Shown: positions 1 to 15,100 of the stretch, in pieces
How positions within the stretch are numbered: position 1 is the stretch's first letter
Layout: every line of letters starts with the position of its first letter
NCBI GenBank assembly: GCA_022818135.1
Contig: JAFMSR010000010.1
Coordinates: 12,424,324 to 12,488,323, forward strand
DNA length: 64,000 bases
Source: Saxidomus purpurata
Lineage: Eukaryota; Mollusca; Bivalvia; Venerida; Veneridae
Direction of reading: 5' to 3'
Position numbers and translations under genes: made by a program
Notes under the pieces: generated by a model
What the model saw: only the letters and a program-made list of their open reading frames with translations
The model's database searches: none
Told to the model about the DNA's origin: nothing

Positions 1-1266
1 TTCAAATGAAAATCGTCCGTTAGTCGCTTTACGGGCCGACTATCACATCCAGTTTATTATCCTCGACGTATTTTAAGACCGCGGTTCACATGGAAATCGT
101 ACTTCTATCAAGCCTCTGAAAATGAATTTGCTGCGTTACATTTTGTATATCTCAAATGCTGGCTAGCCCAAAACAACAAAACTCTTTGATTAATTTGTTT
201 TTTTCCACACCGTCATACATTTCAATAACGACATTCACTGATCGTAGTGAATGCAAAAAAACCTGATCAATTTTGATAATGTAAGGTCTACATGTTTGCA
301 AGTTGTTTTAACAATAAATGATAACTGAAGTTATCATGACTGGCTTAAAAAACAACAAACATCCTCATACTCATCATAGCCAGTATACGTAATTTGCTGG
401 AGAAAGATCACTCTTTCATATTTGGCCAATTGGTAAGGTGTTTCCTTAATATATTCCAATCACTAAAAAAATACAGTCCGTATCAAATCCTTAACAAACT
501 GCAACTATTTTACCTCTAAAAACGGTCACCAAAATGTTAACAAATTTGCATTTATAAAGTCAATACAATGTACGTGTTAAAACGGTTGATAGTACAATAT
601 GTACATTCACGTGACCAAAACATTAGCATTCTGGTGTGTGCCTAGTTTTTGTTGCATTTAGTTAGATAACAGACCTACATATATAGGTCCGTGGATAGAG
701 TTCTCGAATAAGATAATTTTGCAAGACGTGAATGACGCGAAATCTTTAAAAAAGATATTAAGCAAAAAGTGGGAAAATATTTTACAACGAAATAAATTTA
801 CATCAAAAGTCAGATAATTTCCAAAGTTGCATTCAATTTAGTGAATTTCTAATATTGAAACAGTCTGACATATTCCCATATTGATAATAAAACCGCAGAG
901 GACGTTAATAGCGTACAAAGGGCTGGTAATTAATATTGTAAAGTCAACAGTTTCTCTCTGACAGAGAATGAATAAATATCATATCACATTGAATATTTTA
1001 TTGATCATCGTTTAATTATCTGTGAATGTTTTTGTTTTCCACCCGGGAAGTAATTACTGTGAGTTGGCGTAAACAGCTTGTTTACTGACTGGGGTTTCGT
1101 GCACGATCTTTCATCTAAGCATTGAAAAACAAATACACGGTTTAGTTTTTTTCATATTATGTGTTTAGTGAGAGTATAAAATCCCCCTGAAGCCTAATTC
1201 AGCGTAAAATTGTGATTTGGTTATTGTTTTATGACGTTTAGTGTTGCTTACTTAAATAATTGCTTT
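1..1266. other. Intergenic, nothing recognised
   Basis: AT-rich sequence without a convincing exon, repeat boundary or RNA gene on either strand. Confidence 0.5.
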
Positions 1267-1880
1267 TTAGCTCACCTGGCACAAAGTCCGTGGTCCGTGA
1301 GTCCATCATTACCCTCAGACGACAACTCCTCTGAAACCACTTGGCCAGTGTTGATGAAACTTGGCAAGAGTGTTCCTTGCTTGAAGCTCTACCAACCGTG
1401 TTCAAAAATCTCCTCTGAAGCCACAAAGCCTAGAGCTTTGATATTTAGAATGTAGCATTTTGTAGTGGACCACTACCAAGATTGTTCAAACCAGGACCCC
1501 AGCCGAAATTGACCCTGCACCTGGGTCACCTAATTTTGAATAGGCTTATAAAGTCTCAAAAAATTTTCTTGTCAATCAAATCATAAAGCTCGGGTCGAGG
1601 GATGTCTTAATTTTGCATCGAGATATGTAGGAAAATCTTTGACAATCTTCTTAACCCAGACCGCCGGTTCAGGGATAATAGATATTTGGCTTGTGGCATT
1701 GCCTAGTGATCCTTTCCCAAGACTGTTCAATTCAAACACCTTGCCACCACGCGGTCACTTGACCTAATCACCAATTTTCTTGTTAGTTTTAAGAGCTACA
1801 TTGTACTGTACTTTTACTGTTTTCGACGATGCTGTTGTTGATCTTGTATAACAGCCAGTCGTAGCCAGGTGAGTGATATA
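1267..1880. mobile_element. Non-autonomous dispersed element with AGCTCACCTG / CAGGTGAG ends
   Basis: It opens with TTTTTAGCTCACCTGGCAC and closes with CCAGGTGAGTGATATAGG, which are inverted relative to each other. Inside are two diverged copies of a unit with 'ccaagattgttcaaa' and 'gaccctg..ggtcac' blocks that also occur at 33.64, 37.66 and 60.36 kb. No coding capacity. Confidence 0.55.
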
Positions 1881-3464
1881 GGACAATAATGACCCTTTTG
1901 TAAATTACTCTTTTGAGATTTTTTATTACTTTCATCAACGTTGATCTATTTGTTCAACGAATGCGTCAACAAGGCACCCAACATGTATTTTGTACTTTCT
2001 CTCAGCCAGGCTGTTTAGGACATATTTTCAACCAACGGTACACTTTAAGGGTTAAAGCATGTATGTGTATAATACAGGTCAGTGGTTAAAGACACGTCCT
2101 TTGCCGGTCATGCTTTCGGCTTTTATGTGTTAAACAAAGACTTTTTCAAAGCTGTACAAATGTTTATAAGATTTTTTAAGTTTTCTGTACAGAATTACAT
2201 GAAAAACCTGGCCCCAACCTGGCCGCTGCCATTTTTACAAAAAAGGATTGAAGGTCACTTAAGGAACATCTCTGTGAAATTATTTTAAATTGTGCTAGCG
2301 GTTTCTTTCAAGAAGTGTTTATTTATGCATATATCAACGACATTTGAAAGAATCTGAGACGATTATGCAAGATAGTTTAAACAGAATAGGCAACATGGTA
2401 TCAGACGTGTTGTTTGCAGCAAGAATTTGACTACAGCCAGCGTGATCATAGCAAGTCACTTTCTACTTTTTTTCAATGTCACTATGACCATTGACCCGAT
2501 ATAAATACCTGTATTCCAATTGCCATAGCCAGCCTCCCTACCAAGATCATACCCACTACTTTCTAGACATTGACCCATCGACATCATAACCTTGACCTTT
2601 GACCGGATAGCGTGTATAGCCTAGATGTGTCGTGGCCAGCCTCTACCATTTTACATTCATAGACGCTGTTCTTATAGAGCTATCGACTGGGGGAATTATC
2701 CACAAAATTTAACACATTCATCTGTATCTTGGTACGAACCAACTATCGGTCAGTTGCAAAAAATATCGCACCCGTTTCAAACCACTTTCGAATAATTACA
2801 TCACTTTTGGATCAATTGACTGCAGAGATTTAGGGGGAATGTTAGGCACACTCAGGCATGCGTGTTTCAGACGAAGTGAAAATATCATCATATAAAGTGT
2901 TCCATCTGGGGCTATTGCCAGGGCAACTTTGATCTTGTCATAGTGCTTTTAATTAAATTTCCAACAGACCAAAAACTGTAAATAAAATAACAATAGTGGT
3001 TTTCATTTCTTTAAAATTTAATGACAAAATTACATTCTTCATACATTTATCTAAAAGACAGACATCCCATATTTACAATATGAAGTAAGTAAGAGGATTA
3101 TGTACAACTGCAACAAGGCTGTTCAAAAACTGGACAGCAACTTCATCAGTGACAATATCTGGTATTTTTACGCACATATCTGCCCAAAGGGTTTCCAAAA
3201 GTTTGAACAAGGACTAACATACACATAGGTCCATGTTGCTTGCTTTACGTTTTGAATCCAATATCTGTTCATTTATTACTTCATTAATGTACACATATTC
3301 AAATGGAACAGGAACTGTTGGAATGACATATCAGATGATGTACGTAGTTTGAATTACTTTGACCTTTAAGTTTCTAAAATTTATTTTTCAGGAACAGATT
3401 TTACTCAGGTACATTTCTAAAATCAACATTTGAATGCCGATTCCAGTAAATCCATGTAACTAAC
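1881..3464. other. Intergenic with a degenerate 'gacc' repeat
   Basis: No gene seen. About 2470-2640 holds repeated 'cattgaccc' and 'gaccttgacctttgacc' blocks, probably a decayed minisatellite. The remainder is plain AT-rich sequence. Confidence 0.4.
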
Positions 3465-3504
3465 TTTTTTTTTTTTTTTTTTTTTTTTTGGGGGGGGGGG
3501 GGGG

Positions 3505-3546
<42 letters not shown>

Positions 3547-3587
3547 GGGGGGGGGTGGGGGTGTTTTTTTTTTTTTTTTTTTTTTTT

Positions 3588-3682
<95 letters not shown>

Positions 3683-3807
3683 TTTTTTTATTTTTTTTTT
3701 TTTTTTTTTTTTTATTATAAATAATTTTATTTTAAATTTTAATTTTAATATTTTTTATTTTTTTTTTTTTTTTTTTTATTCCTTTTTTTTTTTTTTTTTT
3801 TTTTTTT
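3465..3807. repeat. Compound poly-T / poly-G tract
   Basis: Alternating homopolymers: T run from 3465, G run 3490-3506, T run, G-rich block 3546-3563, then T and AT runs to about 3807. It produces only spurious Phe/Gly frames. Length and base calls here are doubtful in any assembly. Confidence 0.9.
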
Positions 3808-6800
3808 ATAAAAAAAAAAAAAGGGAAAAATTATTATTTCTTAAATATAGGAGCTGAAGCAGAAGTGACAATCAAAATATTTTGTAAAATTCCATCATTT
3901 AATGTTCCATCAAGACGTCTCTTGATTTTAAAGATCCTAACCAACAAATAAAAATATATATATAGGACAGTAAAAAGTGGTGTGTTGTAGTCACACAACA
4001 GGAGATACCTTGACAATATTGCTATACTCTCTCTGACAGTATACATTGACTGAATCAATATTTAAACACAAGATTTTATTAGACATTGTGTAATATCTGT
4101 GCAAATAACAGTAAAACTATAATTACATCAGAGCTTTAAATAAATTTTCGACAAATACTACATTCTGATTCAGTTGTGCAAAAAATACTTTAAAACAATG
4201 CAAATATCAGAATAAAGCCAATGCATCATGCTGTACTATTTGCCTTCAAATGTACTGCATTGTCAACACATTGTATGTAATCAAATATGGTACATTTGTA
4301 CTTCTTCAAGCAGTCAAAATTTAGTGTTTCTATGCCCAAAGCATTTATATGATATATGTAACAGCACAATGTTATTGGTCAGCTGGAGTAACACACCACA
4401 CTCCCTTTTTTCACTCCAATATAACAAAATATGACCAGACGAAAATGTGTCTAAGTGATGTTTAATGTAACAAAACCTTAAAATTTAAAACTGAATATAC
4501 AAGCTTCATGAAGCATGATGTGGAATGAAATACACAACAATATGAAAACATACAAATTTTGACCATTTGGCAAGAAATGCTCTTTAATACGAAGTACATG
4601 CAATTATTTTCAACCATCAAAAATCTAAACCAGTCCAGCTCAAATGTTTACTAGTTGCTTGGATTCCTCAGGATGAAATTCAATATACAGCTTCATATAT
4701 CTGAACAATGATACATACAACATTATGTCTCATTTATGTCAAAGTATTCCAGGTCTGTTGATTTATGTAGTAGAGTTTGGCATATTAGTACCCTGGCAAG
4801 TCACTTATATCATGATGAACACAATTTCATACAGAACAAACAAAACTGGGAATTATTTACCTAAGCTATAAAATATCATGCACATGTACTGTATAAAGGA
4901 AAGTGTTATTAAATAACATATACAATTACATAAAACTGTTACAAATGCATTACTTTGAAAGATTTCCTTATTTATAAATTTTCAAATGAATACAACTATT
5001 GTATGCCTTGCTATATTTGGGTATAATGTAGCAGGTATTATTATGAATAAAACTGTCTGATATCAGATTTATGCTTTTGTTGCAGCATATTTTTATGGTA
5101 CATTTATAACTGCCAAAAAATTCATTTCTATTTTACTGTTGCTAGATACATGTGATATAGCTATGTTTACCATGGTCTTATAATAAAACACACACACATG
5201 ATTTCAGTGAGTATCCAAACCAATGGACATGATGCATGTTATAATCATTTGGCCTTGCGGCTTAGTCAACTAAACTAACCTTAAGAAAAAACCTACAACA
5301 TGTACAAAGTTGACACTGAATACCATATACATGTACCATGATGCAAAATTGACAGATGTTACAAACTGACCAAGAGAGTATGTTTTATCTTTGTTAGTCC
5401 CTGAACATCTGGATTTTGTAGCCTGATACTGCCTTTAACAACACTTTAAGAGACCAAAATTATGACCAGACCAAAAACTGGCATTTTTTATCCAACTTGC
5501 AAAAGAATTAAGCACATTATCTGCATTTACCCCGAACAGGTCATCCTCAAATACCTAGTATTATGCATACCGAATGTGATTTACAAACTGCCATAAAACC
5601 TACAGGAAACACTTTTCAACAAGGCAATACTTGTTCTTTTTACACTTCTGTTAGTATTTAAAAATATACACATATATAACTTTTAAAAGTACAATAAAAT
5701 ATTCTATTAAAGAAAATTTCCTAAATCTATGTGCAATATTCCAGTCCAGTTGATCAGATCTTAATCAGGTAAAATATTGCAACTTGTCCATTTTTTCTTT
5801 ACTAAATCATCTTACAATATCCAAGCTTCATCTTAACACCTACAACATGCCAGTATTACATCATCTATCATACAAGTAATTTCTCTTGGAATGGTGCATC
5901 ACTACAGATATTACTGTAAATCATTGAACATTTGTAGAAACTTTATTTCCCAAATTATACCTGATTTTTCTAATAGTGATTTTTTATCAACATTCTTTTC
6001 CTGTGATTATATATTATTATATTCACCAATTGCTATACGTCTTTTGTACAGAAATCTTTAAATCATCCCAACACAAAGTCACAAATTAGTAAAACCAGAA
6101 TTTTCACAGTGTTTTACAACATGTAATCCTTACACTGTTTCAGATCATATCACACTTACAATGCAGCTGATATTACAAATATTTGCTACTGTTAGAGCAA
6201 TGAAAATTTACATTCATTCATTCATAACATATAACAGCCTGAATAGCAATACAATATCCAGTAAAAAAAACAAAAAAAGTCTTGAGATGACAGGCAATAA
6301 TGCATCTAAAAAAATGGAATTAATGTACATGAACACTATTTATTCCCAAATAAACAATATTACTATTTCATTTGTGTGCTCTTACTTCCCGTGTATATAT
6401 TCAAATTTGAACATTTTCAAAATGATTGTTAATTTGAGTCAAAACAGTGCAGTTATTAATTTACTGCTACCTAAAATACATTAAACGGTGCCCCTAAAAC
6501 AGACAAGGCATATGTTACTGTGACACATATTTCATTGTATTCCTTTAAGGCAGTAACACCATCATATAATTATACACCTCCAAACTTGATTAAAAATGAA
6601 CTCAAATTTGCCATCTTTAAAGGTACAATACAACATGATTACCAGTATAAAGCCATGACAAAATGTACATATTCAAATGATATGTATGTTTATGTGTGAT
6701 GAAAAATATGCGCAACTTCCAAAATGTTGACCTCAAAAAGATTCACATCTACTCAGCAACGACAGTTCAAGATAATTCTGTCCAAATGTTAGTATATTAA

Positions 6801-7541
6801 CTGTTATCATCGAGTCCTTTCTGAAAAAAACAGAAGAAAAGTTTGACATATTAAAGAAAATGTATCAATACTTAGATGAAAAAGTATTTCTTAAAACGTT
6901 CAACACCCATTTCAACAGTATTTCAGATATTTACAGGTGCAATTTTTACCTAACCATCTTTCCTGGTACATATGTAATGACCTGTACTTGTAACACAATC
7001 ATTCATGCAACTTTCTTACATTAAAAACATAGTTAGGTCAGAAGCCAGGCTTGAACCCGTACTCCCGAAAGTGATTTCAAGTCAGCAACTTTAACCACTT
7101 GACCACGGTTAAAACAGAACATACTGTTTAAATCTACTCGAGCTTTGAAAATACACAGCAATTTACCACTGCAAATACACTTGGCAAAATCTCCTTACAA
7201 ACAGAAAATGTATCGTTAAAATTCCTGTAAAATTCTGAATTGTAAACATGTATGAAATTTTCGCCCCACATTTTCTTTTATTTATTTCAAATCAACCCAT
7301 CCTCTACAAACATGTCAATGATGAATTGTTTAAGAGCACAATAATCCATAAAGATGCATTTCAATAAAATATAATAACGCACTTAAAACAAAATCACTTC
7401 TGTTATCATGCTACATCCACATACCGGTACAATATATTCTAGAATCACCCTTAGTAACAGTCATCAAAAACATTGACCCATTTTTCACTAACTTAAAAGC
7501 AACTGTATAATAATTATAGAGTATTACCAATAGTGTTGTCT
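3808..7541 (-). other. AT-rich region downstream of the SR gene, probably partly its 3' UTR
   Basis: No exon recognised. It lies immediately downstream of the SR gene stop codon on its strand and holds several AATAAA-like sites on that strand. The 3' UTR end cannot be fixed. A SINE remnant lies at about 7030-7120. Confidence 0.35.
7030..7120 (-). mobile_element. tRNA-derived SINE fragment
   Basis: The minus strand reads GTGGTCAAGTGGTTAAAG (A-box-like), then TGACTTGAAATCACTTTCGG and GGGTTCAAGCCTG (B-box-like), the head of a tRNA-related SINE as is common in molluscs. It does not fold as a functional tRNA as far as can be seen, and no tail was recognised. Confidence 0.65.
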
Positions 7542-9091
7542 TTATTTCCCATCATCAAATGGTGACCTCCTATCATTTGACCTACTTCTAGCTGGTGGAG
7601 ACCTGTCACGTGACATACGTGGAGAGCGATCCCTAGATGTTCTGTCTCTAGGGGACCTGGAATCAAAGATAAAAATACATCTCATGAAAATATTTATACA
7701 GTAAAACTTCGTTAACTCGAGAACCCCGGATAACTCGAGGACTCCTGTCGGTCCCGGCAATTTTGCCTATATGTTTAACCAGAAAATACTATGGATAACT
7801 CGAGCATCGATAACTCGAGAACCCCGGATAACTCGAGGAACACCTGTGGTCCCGCCAGCTAGATTTCTTACTAAATTACCTCCGGCAACTCGAGGTCACT
7901 GATTATCAGATTTTTCTCACCTCCGATGACGCATCATTATTTTGACACGTCATGTGAAAAACTTCTATTATTTGTTAATTGATTGTTCTCGTTAATTATC
8001 GATTAATCTGCCGTCCAGTGGCCGAAGTGTATAGAATACTTTTCGCACATTTAAATTGTCTTCTTTTATTGAATAAGAAGAAAATAAAGAAAATCATGTT
8101 TGCGAGTTTTTAATTAGGAGAACGTAATGATGAGATGAAAAGTTTGAGTCTGAGTAGGCTTTTGATAATAAACCTTGAGAGAAAATCCCAAACTCCATAT
8201 TCTTTCATTTGATTTCTATAACCTCTACGCTAACTGAAAGAAATGTGCTTTTTCTTTGTTTCAAAGCTTTTTCATAGCTATCATTTGCCTTTGTATATAA
8301 CGATCTTTATTTATATTTTGATACATTTGTTGAGCGATTAAAATGATATTAACTGTCATGTGTTTCTTTATTTAACTCTGTCTCGGATGACATTTACAAA
8401 AACATATTGAAGCGTGTTTAAATGCGTTTCTTGAAAATGCCACACGTGATGTGTTGTACCGATTCACTGGTGCTGTGCCTATACGACAACAGGTGTGAGT
8501 TAATAATCACTATTCGCTATTGAGTTAATTGCAAACAAATTAAGCTTAGGCCTAAATTGTCTAGCATATTCGTCGCCTGGCATTATTGGAAAACAGTAGG
8601 AAAAAGCCAGAGAGACCGGGAGGCCAAATTTTTGTGGTTTGCCAATAAAACAAAACGTTGACAATTAAGGGCACACAAGAATTTACTAGGAATAAGACAA
8701 ATAAGCATTTACAGAGACTCTCTTTCGATGGCTGTACATAAGTACTCCAACTTTCAAAGTAAACTCAAATGGTTAAGTCAACATTGCTCTGCCTTCTCCA
8801 CTTTATGGGATAAGTTGTCAAATAGTCATTACCCATTTAATATATCTGAACGTGAATGCAAACAAAAACTTAACAGGGTAATTTTAACAAATACAGATAC
8901 CCGTTCAAAGGGGTAAGAAGTAAACAAGCATTCAAATTCGCCAAAGGGTTAAAGGCAATAAGTGGATTTATTGTACATATAATATATTTTGTAAATGTAT
9001 TAATTCGACCTCAACATAAAGGTCCACAAATCAAACCTGCGAGTTATGTACTCATATCTGTAGATAGGTTATGATAAACAAGCAGTAAAAA

Positions 9092-9123
<32 letters not shown>

Positions 9124-12100
9124 CTTGTAAAACTTCCATGGTTAAAAACCCAAGGACCCCGGAAAAAAACAAGGCGAAGTAAAGTAACGCCGCTTAGTTG
9201 TCAAAGCTTACCCTGGTGAATGAACAAAAAAACAGGATTTATCAATAAGGCGAAAGGGAAAGAGGGCTCGTGATTTATTGTAATAAATATATTGTAAATG
9301 TATTAACCGACCTCAACATAAAGGTCCTCAAATAACTCGTTGTTCATAAGATATATGACAGCAGAAAAACTTGTAAAATTTCCATGGTTCGGATAACTCG
9401 AGAACCCCGATAACTCGAGCATTTTACTTATCCCCTTGCGACCTTGAGTTAACGAGGTTTTACTGTAAAATGTAATAAAGCACTTAAAACAATTAACTGG
9501 ATACATAATCATTAGTCCCCTACTGGTTTAAAGCCTTCAGGAAAGTATTTTACAAGAGGACCAAGTCTTGGTTTTTTTCTGAAGATTTTCTTCTTTAAAG
9601 GGAGATAATTCAAGAAATTAGCAAGGAACAGATGGTTCACTGCTATCACAAATCCACTCAATGTCCTCTATCTTTGTACGCAGTTTGAATAAATTCCCTT
9701 CAGTACTCTTGCAGTTATACTTAGTCTCGGGCCAAAAAATAAATAAAGGAGATATCTCAAAACTGGGCAAGACAGAGTAATAGTCCATGCCCAGTACACT
9801 TTCTCTTAAGACTTCCATGTCCCCTGTCTTTGTATGCAGATGAGTAAATTTCATTCATAGTCTAACTCAAATTGAGTTGTGCCAGAAAAAAACAAGCAAT
9901 TTACTATTTGTTGCCAGAGAAACAACAATTTTTGTCTGACAATAAATAACTTGATGTGCCTCATAGCTTCCTCTATGCACATACTACAGCCTATGATGCT
10001 ACTCTAAATACTTTTTATATATCTCAGGATCTATGTTGTATGTAGTATTTTTACTATATATGTTGCAATAGCAACAGGCTGGGGGTAATGATCAAACAAT
10101 CAAAGATAGCAACAATGAAGTATTATTATTGAAAACACAACAAGCGCTGTCCCTCACAAGTGACAAATGCCCCCGAAAGAGGTGCCTCACAGTCTGTGTC
10201 CTCTCCATGTGCTCAATAAATGTGCTATGTAATTTTAAAATCCTTCCATGCATGACAGAGTAACCATGCATACAGTTTTCCATTACTTTAAACACTAAGT
10301 GTGACCTTGACCTTTGAGGTAGGGACTTGGGTCTTGCACGTGACACATCCGCTTGATGTGCTAGTCATTTGTGCGAAGTTATTTTAAAATCCTTCAAAGC
10401 ATGATAAAGTTATAGTCCGGACACAAATGTATGCAGATATACAGGATTCCATTACCTATAAACTCTAAGTATGACCTTGACCTTTGAGCTAGGGATGTGG
10501 GTCTTGTACGCGACACGTCGTCTTGATGTGCTAGACATTTGTGCCAAGTTATTTTAAAATCCTTCAATGCATGACAAAGTTACAGTCCGGACACGAATGT
10601 GTGCATATATAGAGGATTCCATAACCTTCATACTCCAAGTGTGACTGACCTTTGAGGTAGGGATGTGGGTCTTACACGCGACACGTCGTCTTGATGTGCT
10701 AGACATGTGTGCCACGTTATTTAAAAATCCTTCAATGCAAGACAGAGTTACAGTCAGGACCTGAATTGTAAGTGGGGACGCACAGACGGACGGACAGACG
10801 ACCTTACAAATGGGCATTTGTTGGGTACTTTCCATTGCCTCCTATTATAAGAAAGTAGCCAACAAGGCACTATATAAAGTATTAAAAGTACCCAACATGT
10901 GCCCCTTTTTTTGCTGGCTACCTGATGGAATGAATGATAAAGTACCCAATATATGCCCATATGCGGGCTTGGACAGACGGACGGTGCGATTTTAATATGC
11001 CACCCTTCGGGGGCATAAAAAACATGTTTATGAAAAAGCCTCTGAGAGAAGGATGGTGCAACCGTGCAACATTGCCAAAAATCTATCTACCTAAGTTAAG
11101 CGATATAATTTCTAAGCCGAAACTAATCTTAAACCAATAATACTAACAGGCAAGCAGTAAAGCCAATAACTTTAGACAAAATAAGAATATGGAGGTGAAA
11201 GGGTAGAAATCTATATTGACTATGTCTCAAACAGACATTTTAGATAAACAACAAGTTGTACCTGCTTCTTGAGTACCGTGGTGACCTCCTCCTTACTGAA
11301 GGTGATGGTGACCTTCGACCTCCTCGGTATGGTGATGGTGATCGTTTTCCCCGGTATGGCGACCTTGACCTGTAACATGCAATTTCTGTGTCTCAAACCT
11401 GTTTAACATATTTTACTATACACTTAATACATTTTCAGATTTGTGAGACTGATCATTTTTTCTGTAATAGATAAAGATACTTTTCAATTTATTAACTTTT
11501 CATTTCAATCTGTACCATGTGCACAGTTTGGTAATGGGTAAACAAATAATTTCATCATACTTTTTTCTACCTGTCACAGCTCAGTTTCTTCCTACTGGAA
11601 AAACCAACCAATTACAAGTAAAGCTGAGAGTCTGGTGGGTTTATTCCAAAACTGTGAAAGTCAGATGTAATATGACACAGAGTTCATAGTAATAACATCG
11701 AGGACAATGCAAAGTAGTTTGCTTCCTTAGTTTGGAAGGGAAATGTTTTTTTTTACATGTCTAGCATTAAGCTTATCCATGAGGCATCCCTAGCAGTGAT
11801 TCATGGTGCCCAACAAATGGACCATGATGGCCCTTTCTAGCTCACCTGAACAAACAGAGCAAAGATTGTAAAGCACGATTTGATCTGTAAGATTCAAGTA
11901 GGATATAAACTATAAAGACCTTCATTATGTGATAAAAATTCTGTCGGCATGACTCCAGTTCTTAAAATATAGTGGAATTCATCGTCAACCCTGTTGGCTA
12001 CATTTTTTTAATTTTGAAAAAATCTAGTTTATTTAAGAGCAATTTTTCTGGGTACAGCTAACACAACAGTTTGTTGAAATCAAAGTATGCAGCTTAAGAA

Positions 12101-15100
12101 AAAGTCATTTAAATTTGTTTTTAAGTTTAGCTCAAGTGGTCATTTTAATGCAGCAGACCATAACCTCTTGAGTTTGATTTACAAAAGGCGTATTGATTAC
12201 TTATTCCAATGAAATTTAGTCAGAATCTGCCCAGTTGTGTTATTCTAAGATTTGCTGTGGTTGCACTATTGCTTAGTGAATAGGACCATTTGAGCAATTT
12301 TAAACATACCACCTGACAGTCAATCCTGTTAGTAAGATTGAAAATAGTGGTATCAGATGTTGTTTGAAGAATTGTCAACAATAACAGACATTATAGCAAT
12401 CACAATAGCTCACTAAAAGCCCTGCATGCTCTGGTGAGCTAAAAATCTTTAGTTGTTCATGTACACCTGAATACCTCTGAAAAACTGATGGGTTCTAGCA
12501 GAAATTTACAAACACAGATTACTGTCTTTTCTCTTATATACTTGCTTGAATATTTTTTTTTTAAAAATCAGTATCATATCTAACAATGTTATACACTGTT
12601 TTTTTAAAAATCTTCAATTGTAAAAACAGACCTGTTGCTACCTTAAAGCTTATCACATAGTATCTGCCATGTTAAAAAGTCAACAGTATTGTACTTATTT
12701 AAACTGTGAATCTGTACAAAAGAAGTTTATTCATTAAATAAAATCCTTTCCTTTTATGGTCTAATAAACAATGATTTGGAGCTCGATGCGCAGTAATTAA
12801 CCACAAAGGCTGGAGGCCTGAGTGATTTACTGTGCATCAGAATGACAAAGAGTTGTTTATCAGACTATAACAACGCTGAAAAGGATGTTATTTTGATTCT
12901 GACATGCCGAGACATTACAAAAAGTAAATAAATGCAAAGCATTCTTTTCTATGAGGATATTTATTTAATATCATGCTATATAATATGACGTCATTTGTGA
13001 TGGCACATCTGTTTGTGCGTTATTTACGGCATGATTAAACATAATTTTCTAATTATTTAAAAATATTAAACGGAAGCTCACTAAATGCAATCATGTTGTA
13101 CACGGCAGATACCTGTGGGTGACATTCTCAGTATTTATACTCACTTTCAATCTCAAATGAAATGCATCAATATGTTTTATTCAAAGAAAATTTGCAAGAA
13201 ACAAAAACTTTGTTAAATAAATATATACCAACAAAACATCAAACAATTTGTTCCAACTACATTCTCACTACAAGTTACCATGTTTAAAGTTGATTTAGTG
13301 CCGACATTATGCTGAAATTTCTATAGTTGAAAAGTTGAAAATGTAGTGATGGCAACGTTGATCAAAAATGTCAAGGTCGTTGTTAAGATGACAAGGTACG
13401 TTGCTAAGCCCCGATTGGCTGACCTTTTCAGATGAGATATTAAAGTTGAATGGTTGAGCGTTGATTATTTGATGGGTTGATATCAAAGGGAGGTAATTGT
13501 TGCCAAGTTGAGACTTGAGATGATCGGGTGACGGACCCTGGCATACAGAATAAAGGATTAAACATACAATCATCACAAAACTCAGTTCTAATATAAAGTT
13601 TATAGAAAATTCAGTATTACATGTACATTAAAAGAATGAGATAAACACTTCAAACATGCAAATGCTTTTTCTGTAAACGTAAATGTTTTTTCTACAGGTA
13701 CCAGAATGAAGACAATACCACCAGATACAGTACACTGGCAAAAAGGAATCAGTTATAGCTTTAGTATCTCTGAATACAAAATATCAAATAAAACATGTAT
13801 TACAAATGTACATGTGTTTGCTTCTACATGTACACTCGTATATCATCAACATGTCAGGGCCAGGAAAGGCTGAGAGCTCTTTTACAGTTTTTTCCTGCAA
13901 ATGCCCCAAAGGATCTTAGTTATCTGGTTAACACTCGGGCATTTAGGAACTAAACTGCCACAGTGTTGAACAGGTTTGACTCTACTAAATCTCAACCTTT
14001 CCTTGTACCCAGCAAGCCTAGAAAACGGTGTTGTGGTTTTGTGGAACAGAGATCAACAGATCAGTTGGAGATAATATCCCTACTTTTCTTCTTTTTTTAA
14101 ATGGAAATAACATGGCATATGCATATGAGCTGAGTGTTGAGCAAACAGTCTGACACATTTCCATACTATGTATCTAATTTAGTCACCACAAGATGAATGA
14201 TACAATGATAGTATAGAACATGTACAAAACAGACTGTATTCACCATGCTAATACAGGCTGGTCTGTGTTTACAGTAACCAGTAAAGTAAATCCCCTGTAG
14301 TGCAAAGCTTTTAGCTATTTGTATTCTTTTCTTTTAACACAATGTTCCCAATGCAAACTATCATGTTTTGTTTCAAATCAAGATAATTATTGATGCTAAC
14401 CATTGGGAATATTTTCATTGCTCAACTGACATGGCTCAGGAACACATGAAACACAATTCATATTTAGTCTATATTCTGAAAATGGACAGTTCTACTTCTA
14501 TTCATTCTTTTGTTGTTTAAATGGAAAATATCACCTTCCTCAGCCTGCCTGTGCCTAATAGTTTCCATACAGACTCTCTTCATACCAACCTTAATTAACA
14601 AGACCGTGTATGTTTGTTGTCCCAGTATTCATGGTACTTTGAATCAATTAAAAACACTGAGTACAAATATTAAACAATGAAACAACACAGTTCTAAAATA
14701 ACTAATAACATTTAACATTCTACATCGGATGATAGACTTAAATTATTTATGCTAATTGTCACATTGCTGACACAGTCTTCAAAATATAAAGTGTGTTGAC
14801 CTTTAAGATGTTTAACATCATAGGAATTTGAGCACCAGAATTTGTGGGTCAGCCAAAAAGTCACATAGCAACAAAAAGTATCTCATATAATATTTCAGAA
14901 TAACATTTAAAATTATGTGTTTATGCCTTGTAAATCATACAAATAAACTAGAGTAGATGATTGTGTAACTGTCAAATAACCTTTCAGTAATGCTTACAAA
15001 ACAGTAACCCTTTCAATAATACAACATTCAGACACACTTTGGAAGTGCATCAGGGATCACGCTAGCCCAGACTCATAGGGAGAAGTGACTTCTCCCTCCA

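Noticed and set aside
3488..3857. Poly-Phe/Gly frames
   Set aside because: Homopolymer artefact.
7028..7120. Functional tRNA gene on the minus strand
   Set aside because: A-box and B-box spacing fits, but stems do not pair well; a SINE head is more likely.
8728..8916. 62-codon frame inside the pogo-like element as transposase
   Set aside because: No HTH or catalytic motif visible.
10092..11140. Several frames of 60-93 codons on both strands
   Set aside because: They fall in the 170-bp minisatellite and repeat the same segments; no domain.
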